From positions 54,186,858 through 54,250,857 of the forward strand of contig OZ022503.1 of the NCBI GenBank assembly GCA_963989385.1: a stretch of 64,000 nucleotides of DNA, read 5' to 3'. The notes below the pieces were generated by a model. The model did not search any database and was not told the DNA's origin. It saw nothing but the letters and a program-made list of their open reading frames with translations. This stretch comes from Ctena decussata (Eukaryota; Mollusca; Bivalvia; Lucinida; Lucinidae). The first letter of the stretch is position 1. Each line of letters opens with the position of its first letter. A program made the position numbers and the translations under genes. This document shows, in pieces, positions 32,041 through 44,113 of this stretch.

Positions 32041-33884
32041 CAAGAGGGCCAAGAGGCCCTGAATCGCTCACCTGCGCTAAAAGGTTTAAGGTCAAACTAG
32101 GGTGATAGTTTGAACAAACCTGATAGTTTGCAACCATTTCCAAATGGTTCTGAAGAAGAAGATTTTTGAATATTTTTCTATGTATTGCTATGGTTCAAAC
32201 TCTGGACCTATTGGGCCGGGCCATTTTGGACCCTGGGGCCATCATTTGAATAATCTTGGCAAAGGACCACTAGGTAATGATAGAAGCTAAATTTCAAGCC
32301 TCTGAGCCAAGTGGTACTGAAGAAGAAGATTTTTGAATATTTTTCTATCCATTTCTATGGTTCAACTCCTGGACCCCCTGGGGCGGGGCCAGTTTTGACC
32401 CTGGCACCGTCATTTGAACAAACTTGGTAAGGGACCACTAGGCAATGCATCATTCCAAATTTCAAGCATCTGCACTAAGGGGTTTTGGAGAAGAAGATTT
32501 TTAAGTACATTTTGATTTCGAACCCAGAACTCCCTGCCCCAGAGGCATTTTGGATCCCAGGGCCACCATTTACACCAACTTTTCAGGAGTCCACCAGGCA
32601 ATGCATCATACCAAATTTCAAACATCTGAGCCATGTGGTTCGGAACAAGAAGATTTTTGAATAGTTTCCTATATGTATTTCTATGGTTCAAACTCAGGAC
32701 TCCCTGCCGCAGGGCCATTTTGGACCCTGGGGCCATCATTTGCAAACTTGATAAAGGACTACTAGGCAAAGCTACATACTAAATTTCAAGCATCTGAGCC
32801 AAGTAGTTCTGAAGTAAAAGATTTTTGAATATTTTTCTATGTATTTCTATGCTTCAAACCTAGGACTCCCTGCCGCGGGGCCATTTTGGACCCTGGGGCC
32901 AAAATTTGAATAAACTTGGTAGAGGACCACTAGGCAATGCATCATACCAAACTTCAAGCATTTTAACCTTGTGGTTCTGAAGAAGAAAATTTTTGAATAT
33001 TTTTCTTTGCATTTCTATGGTTCACACCTTGGACTCCATGCCAAGGGGCCATTATGAATCCTGGGGCCACCATTAGAACAAACTGGTAAAGGACTATTAG
33101 TCAATGCTATATACCAAATTTTAAGCATCTGAGCCTTGCAGTTCTGAAGAAGAATATTTTTTTAAATTTTTCTATGTATTTCTATGGTTCAAACCTGGGA
33201 CTCCCTGCCCCAGGGCCATTATGGACCATGGGGCCACCATTTGAACAAACTTGGTAGAGGACCACTTGGCAATGCTTCATACCAAATTTCAAGCATCTGA
33301 GCAAAGCAGTTTAGAGAAGAAGATTTTTAAGTATTTTTTAGTTTCGAACCCAAGACCCCCTGCCCCAGGGCCATTTTGGACCCTGGGGCCACCATTTGAA
33401 CAAACTTGGTAGAGGACCACTAGACATTTATGCTACATAACAAATTTCAAGCATCTGAGCCAAGCAGTTCTGGAGAAGAAGATTTTAAAGTATTTTTTGG
33501 TTTCGAACCCAAGACCCCCTGCCCCAGGGCCATTTTGGACCCTGGGCCCACCATTTGAACAAACTTGGTAGAGGACGATTAGGCAATGCTACATACCACA
33601 TTTCAAGCATCTGAGCCAAGCAGTTCTGGAGGAGAAGATTTTTAAGTATTTTTTAGTTTCGAACCCAAGACCCCCCTGCCCCAGGGCCATTTTGGACCCT
33701 GAGGCCACCATTTGAACAAACTTGGTAGAGGTCCACTAGACAATGCTTCATACCAAATATCAAAGCCCTAGGCCTAGCGGTTTCAGAGAAGATGTCATTT
33801 ATAGCAAATTGTTGACGACGCACAACGGGCACTTGGTGATCACAATAGCTCACCCTGAGCCTAAAGGCTCAGGTGAGCTAAAAA
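32041..33884 (+). mobile_element. Helentron-like element (family B)
   Basis: The left end has a hairpin GGGCCAAGAGGCCC and GCTCACCTG. The right end has a hairpin GAGCCTAAAGGCTC and the inverse CAGGTGAGC, then TAAAA. About nine units of 170-220 bp carry CATTTGAACAAACTTGGTA, CATACCAAATTTCAAGCATC and GGGCCATTTTGGACCCTGG. No coding content. Its left flank, AACGAAATAAATAAATA, matches the right flank of the family A copy at 49863-51837. Confidence 0.75.
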
Positions 33885-33986
33885 GATAATAATTAAAAAT
33901 TATCATTGATTTTTTTTAATTTCATTTAACTTCATTTCATAAATTAAACAAACAGTTGAAAAAGTCTGAAGTTTGCATGAGAATTA

Positions 33987-34800
33987 CAGTGTTCATTCTA
34001 GGCCGTGCCCTTGCGCCATTGACGCGCATTTTCTAGTGTGGGCGCAAAGAAAATTCCATACCCGGGTCTGCCGGGCGCATAGTTGTCACCGTGCGAATTT
34101 TGAACGACATGCGCTTGGATTTTGAATGGCGTACGCCCGTTGTCATAAACAAGTACACCAAATCTAAATCAAACAGCGATATGAAACAGCCGATTTCATT
34201 GGTCGAATGCGGTGCCTAAACCAATCAGATTTCTTCTTAGATATTGGTTTTCTCTCTCAAAATGTCGGACAAGAAAGTCATTGCCGGCGTAAAACACAAA
34301 ACAGATAGAACAATTCTGAGCTTTTTTCCGAAGTGTCAGAGCATTTCTGCCGATGAAAACAACAATAATAGCACAGCTCCTATTGAGATCAGTAATCAAT
34401 CGGAGGCCAATGCCTTGGAAAGTGGTCAATCGCAGGGGGGTGGGGACTCTGAAAAAGTTGAAAACAAACGATCTTTCCAGTCTGCGTGGCTCAGAGACTT
34501 TTCATGGCTGAAGTATGACAAAGAAAAGGGTACCATGATATGTGAATTATGCTTGAAGCAAAAGAAAATTAATGCCCTGACTGAAGGCTCATCTAATTTC
34601 CGATTGTTAAGTTGACTTGAGCTAGTGATTCCTGTAACTGTGAGAGACATTATTATCGACCAAAGCAGGCCCAACAAGGGAAAGGCTAAACATTGAGGTG
34701 AGTTGTAAATTTTGGGCCCACAATTTTTTGTAATGTCCCCACTTTTTTACCTGGTAGGGGCCCTTTGGCCCCAGTTTTGGAATTTCTAGAATGAACACTG
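33987..34800 (+). mobile_element. CAG-terminated hAT-like element, 814 bp
   Basis: Perfect 15-bp inverted ends, CAGTGTTCATTCTAG (33987) and CTAGAATGAACACTG (34800). The 6-bp GAATTA is duplicated at 33981-33986 and 34801-34806. It carries a transposase-type zinc-finger fragment (34244-34615). The internal deletion of most of the transposase makes it non-autonomous. Confidence 0.8.
34244..34615 (+). pseudogene. Truncated hAT-type transposase, N-terminal zinc-finger part
   Basis: The frame opens at GTG 34244; the first ATG is at 34262. The first ~80 residues are charged and low in complexity. Residues of about 78-120 read FQSAWLRDFSWLKYDKEKG then CELC, the pattern of the TTF/BED-like zinc finger at the start of hAT-type transposases and the domesticated ZNF862/KIAA1586 group. 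The frame stops soon after SSNFRL; another frame continues with ASDS, which suggests a frameshift in the second half of the finger. The DDE and dimerisation regions are absent. Family recognition comes from memory of the motif and was not searched. Confidence 0.6.
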
Positions 34801-35447
34801 GAATTATATATTTTCAAATTTCATAAAAATCAAATTTCAAAGCAATGAACTTATTTCAATCAGATATTACCAAATAAGAGTGGCCATATTTCAGAATATT
34901 CCACAGTGATGAGTAATTTGTTTAAAAAGCACCCAACATAATTGATCTCAATATCCATTTATATTTCATTACTTTCTTAGCTGGCATTTTAAATTACTGT
35001 ATTATCCATATTGTGCAGAGATGGACAGAACAATGAAATTCATATTATTTTTCATGCCAGAATGTTTGACTTTTCAAAAAGTCAGATTGTTAAATTTTGA
35101 ATGCAGTGGCTATCCTCAACTGGCACTTCCAGCCTTCATTAATCATAGCATTGACTTTTAATCAAAATCCTAAAATAATTTTATTTACTTTTTTTTGTTC
35201 GGTGATATCGCTGACCTCTCTACAGCCCGTCATCTTTTATGCGCAATATTTGACAATAATTGTATCATTCTTAAACTGCCACCCAGAAAATCATCAAATA
35301 TTATAATTAGCCCAAACATGGGAAAACCTGCCTCTTGACCTTACACGAATGTTCTTATTGCTCCATCCATCTACCTTTCGAATTTGGCAGAGTATATTTT
35401 ACAAAAGAAGCTGTTGTCACAAAGACACATATGCGTTTGTTTGTCTG
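34801..35447. other. No gene seen
   Basis: AT-rich sequence. The short frames present show no family features. Confidence 0.5.
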
Positions 35448-35550
35448 AGGAGGCCCAGTAGCTCAGAAGGTTAAAAACTAGCCTGCTGATCTAGTGGTCC
35501 TGGGTTCAAGACCCGCTGGAGGCGGAAATCTTTCCAAGCGTAACTGGAAA
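35448..35550 (+). repeat. tRNA-derived SINE, copy 1
   Basis: TAGCTCAGAAGG fits a pol III A box, and GGTTCAAGACC, about 42 bp on, fits a B box. The segment does not fold as a full tRNA with an acceptor stem, and a related copy is at 40127. So it is a SINE head and not a tRNA gene. Confidence 0.65.
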
Positions 35551-36640
35551 CATGGTAACTAATAGGGCCCCGCCTTTATGAAATTGTTTACAACATTTAG
35601 GTCATATGTGCCCAACCAGAAATAACAATACCAGCTTTCTGTTATCATGTTGTTCCTTCATATTCAATATGTTGTTTGAAATTAAGCCTCTGGTAGTGTC
35701 ATCAAGATATGGGCAAAATACCAAATCACGACTGATTAAAGGTAGGTTCCTGTTGTGTCATATACATCACAGTTTTGCCGATTTTTTTTCTAAATGGTCG
35801 ATAAGCATTTGTTTCAAGGAAATTGTTAAGTTTCACTTCAAAGTATCAAGTGAAGAATATTTGATAAGTCGTTTTAAGAGGGATTTTCTAACTGTGCTTC
35901 GCACACCAGTTAGCACTATTTTAGATTTCGCGCCACTAAGCACAGCGTGGCTGACGTCATTCTGCATTGCATTATGGGATGGTGTTTACCCATTCGCCAT
36001 GCGGCGACTTACGACACCGCACGAGTACAGAAAATAGCGCCGTCGAATCGCATATCACAAGCAACGGTGGATAAAGGCAGTCAATACTGGCGTCGCTATT
36101 GATAAATGGAAAATGTTAAAAGTGGATTTAATTCTATAAAAGGCTTGTCGGAGTTGCTAGGCAGCTCCACTGGTGTTTGGGGGTGATCTCAACACAGCGT
36201 TGTAATGGCGCATTCCATTTACGGTATACATCGAAAGTGATTTTGAGTAAGTCTGATTTCATTTCAATATGCAAACTATCAAAAGGATGTTGAATTATAT
36301 TAATTTTGCCTGTATGTATTCTATATACATAACAAATGACATTAACGATCTTATGAAATAATCTGACTACACTTTGTAAAAACGAATTTGAAATCACCGC
36401 CCCTACGGAAGAATGGTGGTGTCCGTGTTTGATTCAACTACGGATTTTTTCGGCTTTAGCTGTATAACCTTAGTATTGACCTACATTTTCAGTATTTCAT
36501 TGGCCAATATAAATACACCCGGGATTTTGATGACAGTAGCTTACTTTTGCTTTCTCTTTCTACTTTCAGTTTCATTTTCAGACTGTTGGCGTAAGGGACC
36601 AACCATTTGATACTCTGGGGTGGGTGGGTGGGGGGGGGGG
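35551..36640. other. No gene recognised
   Basis: Holds a 143-codon frame (35606-36037) and a hydrophobic 65-codon frame (36413-36610), neither with a recognisable domain or good context. A poly(G) run lies at about 36628-36648. AAAGGTAGGTTCCTGT (35739) is inverted at about 41849, so part of this is repeat-derived. Confidence 0.45.
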
Positions 36641-37660
36641 GGGGGGGCTGGTATATTTATAAAAAAAATCCCTGTCTTTGGATATGCAAGAAAAAATAAC
36701 CTGGCTCATAATGTAATGGGGTTTACAAAAATAATCTGGCCTCAAAATGACCTTGGCCTCTATTGCTAAACAATGTTCATGTACTCGTTTATTTGACTAT
36801 ATCTATTAACTTCTGCAATAAACTTTTCTACAACTTCCATGAACTCTTATTTTAAGCATGTTTTCCATATAAAAGTACCAGAAAGCAATTTCACCTTGCA
36901 ATAAAAAATGTCAGAGTCAACCAAAGATCAACCTTTGAACAATCTTGGGCCAAATTGTTCAAAAACTTTCTATGAAAACTTGTCTTCTAGATTTCTTGTC
37001 TTAGACCATGCAGTAAAAATGGTCAAGGGGTATTACTCAAGTACTCACTGTGACATACCAAGTTTCAAGACCATCTGGTCTGGAGACGATTTTTCAACGT
37101 TTTCACCATATATCGGCATAGAGGCCATGCTGGTCATGTGACATGGACCGTTTGAACAAATTTTTTCAGCTCCTGGAGGCTCTATTATGAAATTTGGTTA
37201 CAATATGCACAATGGCTTTTGTGGAGCTGATAGAAATTGTCAAAATATGAGAGTCCTGGTCAAAGAATGACCTTGACCTCTTGTACTCATAAATCTTCAT
37301 GTACTCATTTAGATGATAATATACACCGAGTTTAGCCCAAAATCTTCAACAGTCCAAGATTTATTATGTTCTAGCATTTCCCATATTAAAGCACCAGAAA
37401 GCAAATTTGACCTTGCTGTAAAAAAGGTGAAGGTCAACCGTAGGTCATAATTTAAAAAATCCTGTAAGTTACACACATACCCAATGCTACATACCAAGTT
37501 TCAAGGCCATTGGCCTATTGGTTCTGGAGAACAAGATTTTTTAAAGGTTTTTACCATATATGGGCATGGCTGCCATGTTGGTCATGTGACCCAATTATCT
37601 TAACAACATTTTGTTCCCCAAGCCCTGGAGGCTATATATGAAATTTGGTTACAATTGGCT
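36641..37660 (+). repeat. Tandem-unit repeat fragment, joined to a non-LTR element
   Basis: TATATGGGCATGGCTGCCAT, TTGGTCATGTGACC and ATGAAATTTGGTTACAATTG match, in the opposite orientation, the tandem units at 54000-54600. The repeat breaks off near 37655, where non-LTR coding sequence begins. Confidence 0.6.
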
Positions 37661-38620
37661 CAGTGGTTCCAGTCCTATCGGTCTTCACCACTGAACTGAT
37701 AGCCATTGAACATTCCATATTTTGGATCCTTGAAAGTAGGATCCCAAACTCAGTTATCCTCACTGACTCCCTTAGCTCTGTACAGGCACTGCAATCGGGT
37801 AAATCAAAAACGAGACCCGATAAAATAAACAAAATCTCATCTCTACTCAATCTAGCTGCCATCGTGAATATTAACATTTCCATTGAATGGACCCCTGCAC
37901 ATGTAGGAATTGACAGCAATGAAATGGCCAATGTGGCGGCAAGGGAAGCTATGACCACTGGCACTTACGACCATACTAGACCCTCAAAAATGGAAGTTTA
38001 TCCCCTAATAAATGAAGCAGTAACCAAAGAATGGCAATCCCAATTGACCAAGGGTCGCACCTTACATTTTGTCCAACCAAAGGTAAAACTCAATGTGGCG
38101 TATATAGTCCCAATAGATGTTTCAACGTAGTCTATTCCCGACTAAGATAAGGACACTGCGGGCTAGGCTGCCATCACTAAGGCAACCAGTCCGGCCTATG
38201 CCCCCACTGCAATGACGCAGAAGATCTTTACCATATCTTCTCTGACTGTCAGGCCCAGACCTAGGCGAGTCCTAGAATCCACCATATTCAAGTTAGGCTA
38301 TCACACAATAGACCTGAGATTGCTTCTGTCTCCCCCAAAGAAACGTGCAAATACAATACAGAAGGCAGTCTTCGAATACCTAGACAAAACCAATATCGAT
38401 TGCCAGGATATAGATTCCAATACCATAAAGGAAAAAATCCCCAAATTTTCCCTAATTCGAGCCTTGTTGCTAATCACCTACCCACCCCATTTCCCAAACC
38501 CCTGGACCCAAACCAAACCCCTATCAAGTACAATGCTCGTGACAAAACGCCCAACCTAGTAAATGCTCCAAATCCCATCTATATGACCACAATTGGACTT
38601 CCCGTAGAGTCATGTAAATA
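37660..38620 (+). pseudogene. Non-LTR retrotransposon fragment: RNase H and C-terminal zinc finger
   Basis: The frame at 37645-38130 has the RNase H signature of I-superfamily non-LTR elements: TTELIAIEHS, then ILTDSLSSVQAL, then WTPAHVGIDSNEMANVAARE, so the conserved E, D and HVG..N..A parts are present. Past about 38117 the frame shifts; the continuing frame reads YSRLR, GHCGLG, then CPHCNDAEDLYHIFSDC, the CCHC motif that ends such ORF2 proteins. Two in-frame TAA codons break it. Endonuclease and reverse transcriptase are missing, as in a 5'-truncated copy. It is inactive. The clade (I/Nimb-like) is a guess. Confidence 0.85.
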
Positions 38621-38820
38621 ATTTTCGTCTATTGACAATAAGGGTTAAAATGTATAATGTGTATCCAACCACTTTAATCTGACACCCAGACTTACTTCCA
38701 TGGAAACCAACTGAACCATTATAAAGTTCAACATATTTCCTCTCTAGAAACACCAAATAGAAACTGCCCTCCTCTCCCAACAATTCACAATAAGAAATCT
38801 TTGTCCATTGATAATAATCT

Positions 38821-39210
38821 CCATACTCCAAAATATTGGAACACTAACCCATGAACATACAGACCCTTAAAAAACTTAAATCATGTAATATATTTTGAAA
38901 CCAACTAAACCAAGATAAGGTGTAGAACAATTGCTACAGTTCTAGGCTCCAAAAGAATTTCCTACCCCACCTACCTCCCCTCCAACAGAATTTAGCTATG
39001 GTCATATCCCCATTTCCTAAAATATTGGAACACTAACAAATTCCCATGAACATACAGACCCCTTAAAACTTAAATTATGTAATATATCTCGGAACCAAGA
39101 AAACCAAGATAATGTTTAGAACAAAGACTACAGTTCTAGGCGATAAAAGACTTCTCTACCCCAACTATCTCCCTCCCAACAGAATTTAGCTACCGTCGTC
39201 TCGGAGACCA
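38821..39210 (+). repeat. Duplicated 3' segment of the non-LTR element, 2 x about 185 bp
   Basis: AAATATTGGAACACTAAC, CATGAACATACAGACC, ACAGTTCTAGGC and CAACAGAATTTAGCTA each occur twice, about 185-190 bp apart. It lies downstream of the truncated ORF and is probably its 3' UTR. Confidence 0.7.
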
Positions 39211-39501
39211 TATGGCGTAATTCTACATAATCCAGGCAACCTCAATTACACATGAGGACCACAAAAAAAAGGAACAATCACATTCTAGATCACCCATAAT
39301 CCATTACCTCCTACTGCCCACTCCATCAGTTAATAATAGAATTTGCTCCCCACCCAAGAATTTGCTCCCCATTTCATCATTGGTATTTCAGTGTAATTTA
39401 AGAGAATTTCACTGAAATTTTGATACTATTTTCAGGGACAATACATTTGTGCATACATGTTTGGGACTCTGCATGTGTATAAAAATATGCATGTCAGGTA
39501 A

Positions 39502-39842
39502 CAGTGATTTTTTTCACTATTTTGGGAATGGTGCCGGTGCCCACAGAATTGGGAAAAATCGCGTCGTATTTTCTTTAAATTTGGAATTTCAGAAACACCT
39601 TTATTGGCTCAAGTGGTGAGATAGGGGACATGAAACTGAATATATAATGTTTAAATTCAATTATAGCTATATACATCTGCTAGTTCTCCAAGCAAGCAAG
39701 TAAATTCATGCTTGTAGAATGGTCCCTGGAAAAATTCCTGCAATTGGGAATTTTTCTACTTGCAGTTGGGAAAAAAGATACTACTTTGAATTGGGACTGG
39801 TGCCTTTTATGGGCACCACTTATATAGAGAAAAAAATCACTG
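39502..39842. mobile_element. CAG-terminated hAT-like MITE, 341 bp, 5-bp TSD
   Basis: The ends CAGTGATTTTTTTCACTAT and TATAGAGAAAAAAATCACTG are inverted with one mismatch in the first 18. GGTAA is duplicated at 39497-39501 and 39843-39847. AATTGGGA and GGTGCC motifs repeat near both ends. No coding content. Confidence 0.72.
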
Positions 39843-40126
39843 GGTAATGCATGCAGTGCATGCATTCATTTTTAACCATCTTTGTCACTGGAATTTCAGT
39901 GAGCTAGTCTTAATTGGTCACTGGAATTCCACTAAAATTTTAGTGATTTTACCCCCACCCCCACCCACAACTGAGAAGGGATGCAAAATGAGACTGGCAG
40001 AGGTGATTCCCAAGTGTACCCATTAACCCCTACAATATGCTCTTGGTTAAACTTTTCTGATGGACTACAGTTTAAATGCTACTCCTGCAAGATCCATTAA
40101 CAGAATTTCAGACTTCTGTAGGAGAT

Positions 40127-40250
40127 CTGCTAGCTCATTTGGCTAAGCCCCTGTCTGTTGATCTAGTGGTTCTGGATTTGATCCTTGCTGGAGACAGAAA
40201 TCTTTTCATCTAGAAACAGGGTTCCCTTGCACACAACCTTTTAATAGTTA
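40127..40250 (+). repeat. tRNA-derived SINE, copy 2
   Basis: Shares CTGTTGATCTAGTGGTTCTGG, then GCTGGAG, CAGAAATCTTT and an AAACAGGGTTCCCTTGC tail with the copy at 35448. The tail alone recurs at 45984-46010. The B box is degraded. Confidence 0.6.
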
Positions 40251-40602
40251 GTTTGTTGTTTTGGGCTTAACAGCCCTTTGAGACAGTATTTCAGTCTATA
40301 TCGGGCGGTCTCCCAGATAGAGGGAGAAAAAAATTTAAGAACAAACAGACAAGAGAAAAAAAGTCAAAACATCCCCACCCGTACCTACTGCAAGCCAAGC
40401 ACAGTAGGCCCTTGCCCTACTATTATCCAAATCAGTCGGATGCCCCTGCACTGGAAGTTACGTGCACCACCAGACCTCCCCCATAACCTTTCAATAACAA
40501 CCTTTCAATATCAACCTCCTATCAACTTGATACAGGTCCCCCCCCACCCCCCCCCCCCCCACACACACAGCACACAAAAGATAAATAAATAGAAAATTCA
40601 AC

Positions 40603-40633
<31 letters not shown>

Positions 40634-41840
40634 AGCACACAAAAGATAAATAAATAGAAAATTAAAAAAAAATGATAAAGGTTATATTATTATAACCTTT
40701 ACCAGTTTTTATTTTTTTATTTTTTATTTTTATCTCATATTTGGAATATATTCACAAATTCTTATGTTTTCAATCAAAAGAAGGCTTCAGGTACCTGTGA
40801 TTGAAACTAGGGGTTCATTGCAATTTGTTTTTGTACCTCAAATGTACACATCATACAGGGAACACCATTTTGGGGGTACAATGTAAAATATCTCATTTAT
40901 AGCCAAATTTTGCCAAAATTAATTCTCCAAACTCAATGACAGTTTTTGTACTGCCCATTTTTGCATGTTTTTTTTTCTCCGTCCCACTGAACAGATTCTG
41001 GGTGATATTTTTGGCAAAAATAAAGCAAAACTCTGAAAGCTCACCAGAAAATGGCAAAATTGGAGATAAAAACCCTCTGCATGGGATATATGGGAATGCT
41101 GTGTGATATGACTGAAATACTGTTCAAAAGGATGTGAAATCACAAGTTGATATTGTATAAATATTTTAATAATTCTGTAAGAAGTGAAAAAAAATATGTT
41201 TAAATCAACTGCAGCATTTATCCTTCAGATAGAGATAGAATTTAAAAATAAGGTAGACCCTGATCAGACTGCTCCTTCTGGCAAGACCCTTATCAAACTG
41301 CTCCTTCTAGCAACAATGTGCACCTTGTTTCAGAAGCAGTCTGATCTGACTCTATTTCTGGGTCCAAATATTTATGCTTTTACGGTAGATAAGCACTATC
41401 ACTGAAAGTTTTGAAACGACCCCTAGCAGGTTTTCGTCGATTGAAATCTTTGAAGTGCCAAATAAGACTTTTCTGGACCTAAAACGATGCTTGTTTGGTA
41501 TTAATACATAAATATTGTCATAGTTCTATTCCGTCAAGAACGATTTATATCAGATCGGACAGATCTCGGCCTAAATAAAACACTTACTGCGAAGGATGTG
41601 AAGGCAGCCATTTTTGTGTATATGAATTCCTGTGGATAATGATGTCAGAGGTCGCGCACTTACGGCCATGTGACAGAATTATTTAGGCAAGGGGTTGTTG
41701 ACGCAAAGAGGATAAACAAGAGCAAAACGACGATTTTCGATAAAACCTGGCGATTTTCTTGGCAGCAACCGATTCAGGATAATAGAAGCATTGAAATAAT
41801 AATCAAAAATCGACAAAAAAAATTTTTTAACAGAATTTGT
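40251..41840. other. No gene; low-complexity and repeat fragments
   Basis: Two neighbouring poly(C)-(CA)n tracts with the same AAAGATAAATAAATAGAAAATT tail (40540-40660) are a local duplication. A CTGATCAGACTGCTCCTTCT motif near 41260 belongs to the dispersed repeat seen at 19.8 kb. The rest is unassigned. Confidence 0.5.
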
Positions 41841-41924
41841 ATCTCGACCACAGGAACCTACCTTTAAAACATGGGCAACAACTCTATGAAGTACTTACAA
41901 TAACAAAGGGTTATAACTCTGTTA

Positions 41925-43130
41925 ATAAAAGGCCATCGGCCAAGTGTCACCCGACGTTTGAAATGTGTCACAAACTGCAGCCCTTTATTCAGTTTCAGAG
42001 TAACTATATGGCCAAAAACAGAAAATATGTGTATTACAGAACCTGGTCAGCAAATAATAACTGAAGCACAATTACTGGGCCTCTATGAAGTTATAAAATA
42101 CTTAAGTTTAGAAAGGAGCATTTATGTGCAAAACCAGAAAATATGTGTATAACAGAACCTGGTAAGCAAATAATGATTGAAGCATAAGCAGAGACATATA
42201 CCCCAATTACTGGGCCTCTATGAGGTTATAAAATACTTGAGTTCAGAACTGGGCGTATATGTGTAAAATCAGGCTACTGAAACTTTAGGCCCTTAACGTA
42301 TTCCCCAAGACATATACCCCAATTACTGGGCCTCTATGAGGTTATAAAATACTTGAGTTCAGAACTGGGCGTATATGTGTAAAATCAGGCTACTGAAACT
42401 TTAGGCCCTTAACGTATTCCCCAAAACATAAGACTGTATACCCAATAACAAAATAACAAGGGCCATAATCCTCCTAATATGAATCTGATGAAAAAGAACA
42501 ATGCATTTATGAAAATTCAGCCCATTAATATGAATAGTTCTTGAGTTATCCCTTTACCTTTAAGTGAATGTCTATTATCTATGGAAGGGGAATAACTCTG
42601 TCACTAATAAATTTAGCATATCCTAACAATAATCAGAATACTCAATTTACCAAATGCTAATAGCATACCAAATTTCAGCTCTCTCGGTCAAACTGTTCAA
42701 AAGTTGGAAAAATACCAAAAACGACAAAGGGCCATAACTTTGTAAAATATAGGACAATTGAAATTCCAAAATCACATGCACATCTTCAGATCATGATGAA
42801 ACATTCTGCACAATTTCAAGTCAATCTGATAAAAGATGTGACAGGAGTTGCGGGGACAAGGTCTGAGTCAGCAAGGGCCGTAACTCCATCAAAAATGGCC
42901 GAAACAAAAAGAAAAAACCACATGCACATCTTCATATCATAAGAATACAATCTGTAAAATTTCAAATCAATCCGATGAAAGACGTAGGAGGAGTTGCGGG
43001 GACAAGATTTTGGACGGACGGACGGACGGAAGGACGGACGGAAGGACGGAAAGACGGACGGACGGACTGACACACGGACGGACGAGGGTCATTTCTATAG
43101 TCCCCCTCCGCCTACGTCGGGTGACAAAAA
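41925..43130 (+). mobile_element. Helentron-like element (family E)
   Basis: The left end has a hairpin GGCCATCGGCC and GTCACCCGACGT (41946-41957). The right end has the exact inverse ACGTCGGGTGAC (43114-43125), then an A run, after a GGACGGAC microsatellite at 43013-43088. The interior contains a 100-bp segment repeated at about 42195 and 42305. Confidence 0.7.
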
Positions 43131-43728
43131 TGAAGTTGTAGTTACGGTTCTTTTTCTCTACACATTGTCCGATGATGTTTATATTTGTACAAAGTTTTGT
43201 GAAAATATCTTCAACAATTTTAAAGTTAGAGGTTGAACATGTTTTCCAGACTGTCAACTAGAAAGGGGAATAATTCCGTAAAAAATGTAGATGAAGTTTC
43301 AGTTCTTATTCTCTGCTCATTGTCTGATGATGTTTTATTTTATGTACAAGTTCTATGAAAATATCTTTGATGCTTTAGAAGCTATACAGCGGACACGATT
43401 TCTATATTCAAAAAAATTACAAAGGGGCATAATTCAGTAACAAGTGTAGGCAGAGTTAGGATTCTTGTTCTCTGCACATCGTCTGATGATGATTTACAGT
43501 TGTACCAAGTCATGTGAAAATATCTCAAACAGTTTCAGAGTTAAAAGGCGGACACGATTTCTGCCCTCAGAATTTCAAAGGGACATAATTCAGTAAAAAA
43601 CATAGGCAGAGTTATGGTTCTTGTTCTCTGCATATCGTCTGATGATGCTTTACATTTGTACCAAGTCTCGTGAAAATATCTTTAACGGGTTCAGAGTTAT
43701 GAAGCAGACGCAATTTCTGTACTAAAAA

Positions 43729-44082
43729 TAGCCATCAGAGGAGATGGCAAATCCCCCGACCGAAGACCCCCATGGGCCTTGGTAAAAAGGGTGCACTTCA
43801 AAACACATATTAGTAATATATTGTCGTTCTTTTATGCTTCTGATTGACATTGACTATTAACAGATGCATGATTATCTAACACTCAGACTAAAACAGTATG
43901 CTTGACTGCTAAAAAGAGGTAATATCTCAAACAGCCACCATATACACAAATGTATAGCATACAATACATTCAACTTTCAAAATGTGTGAATAACTTCTAA
44001 AGTACAAGCCCTACAAATCTAATTTTGAGCTCTCTAGTAAGTGAATTTGGACAAAGAATCCAAATCTGGAAAAAAAAATTTT

Positions 44083-44113
<31 letters not shown>

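Noticed and set aside
35448..35520. tRNA gene
   Set aside because: A and B boxes are present but the acceptor stem does not pair, and a second diverged copy exists with a shared tail. It is a SINE.
35606..36037. 143-codon plus-strand ORF
   Set aside because: No domain, no codon or splice evidence, in repeat-derived sequence.
36413..36610. Hydrophobic 65-codon ORF that could look like a small membrane protein
   Set aside because: The hydrophobicity follows from T-rich sequence; no initiation context or relatives are visible.
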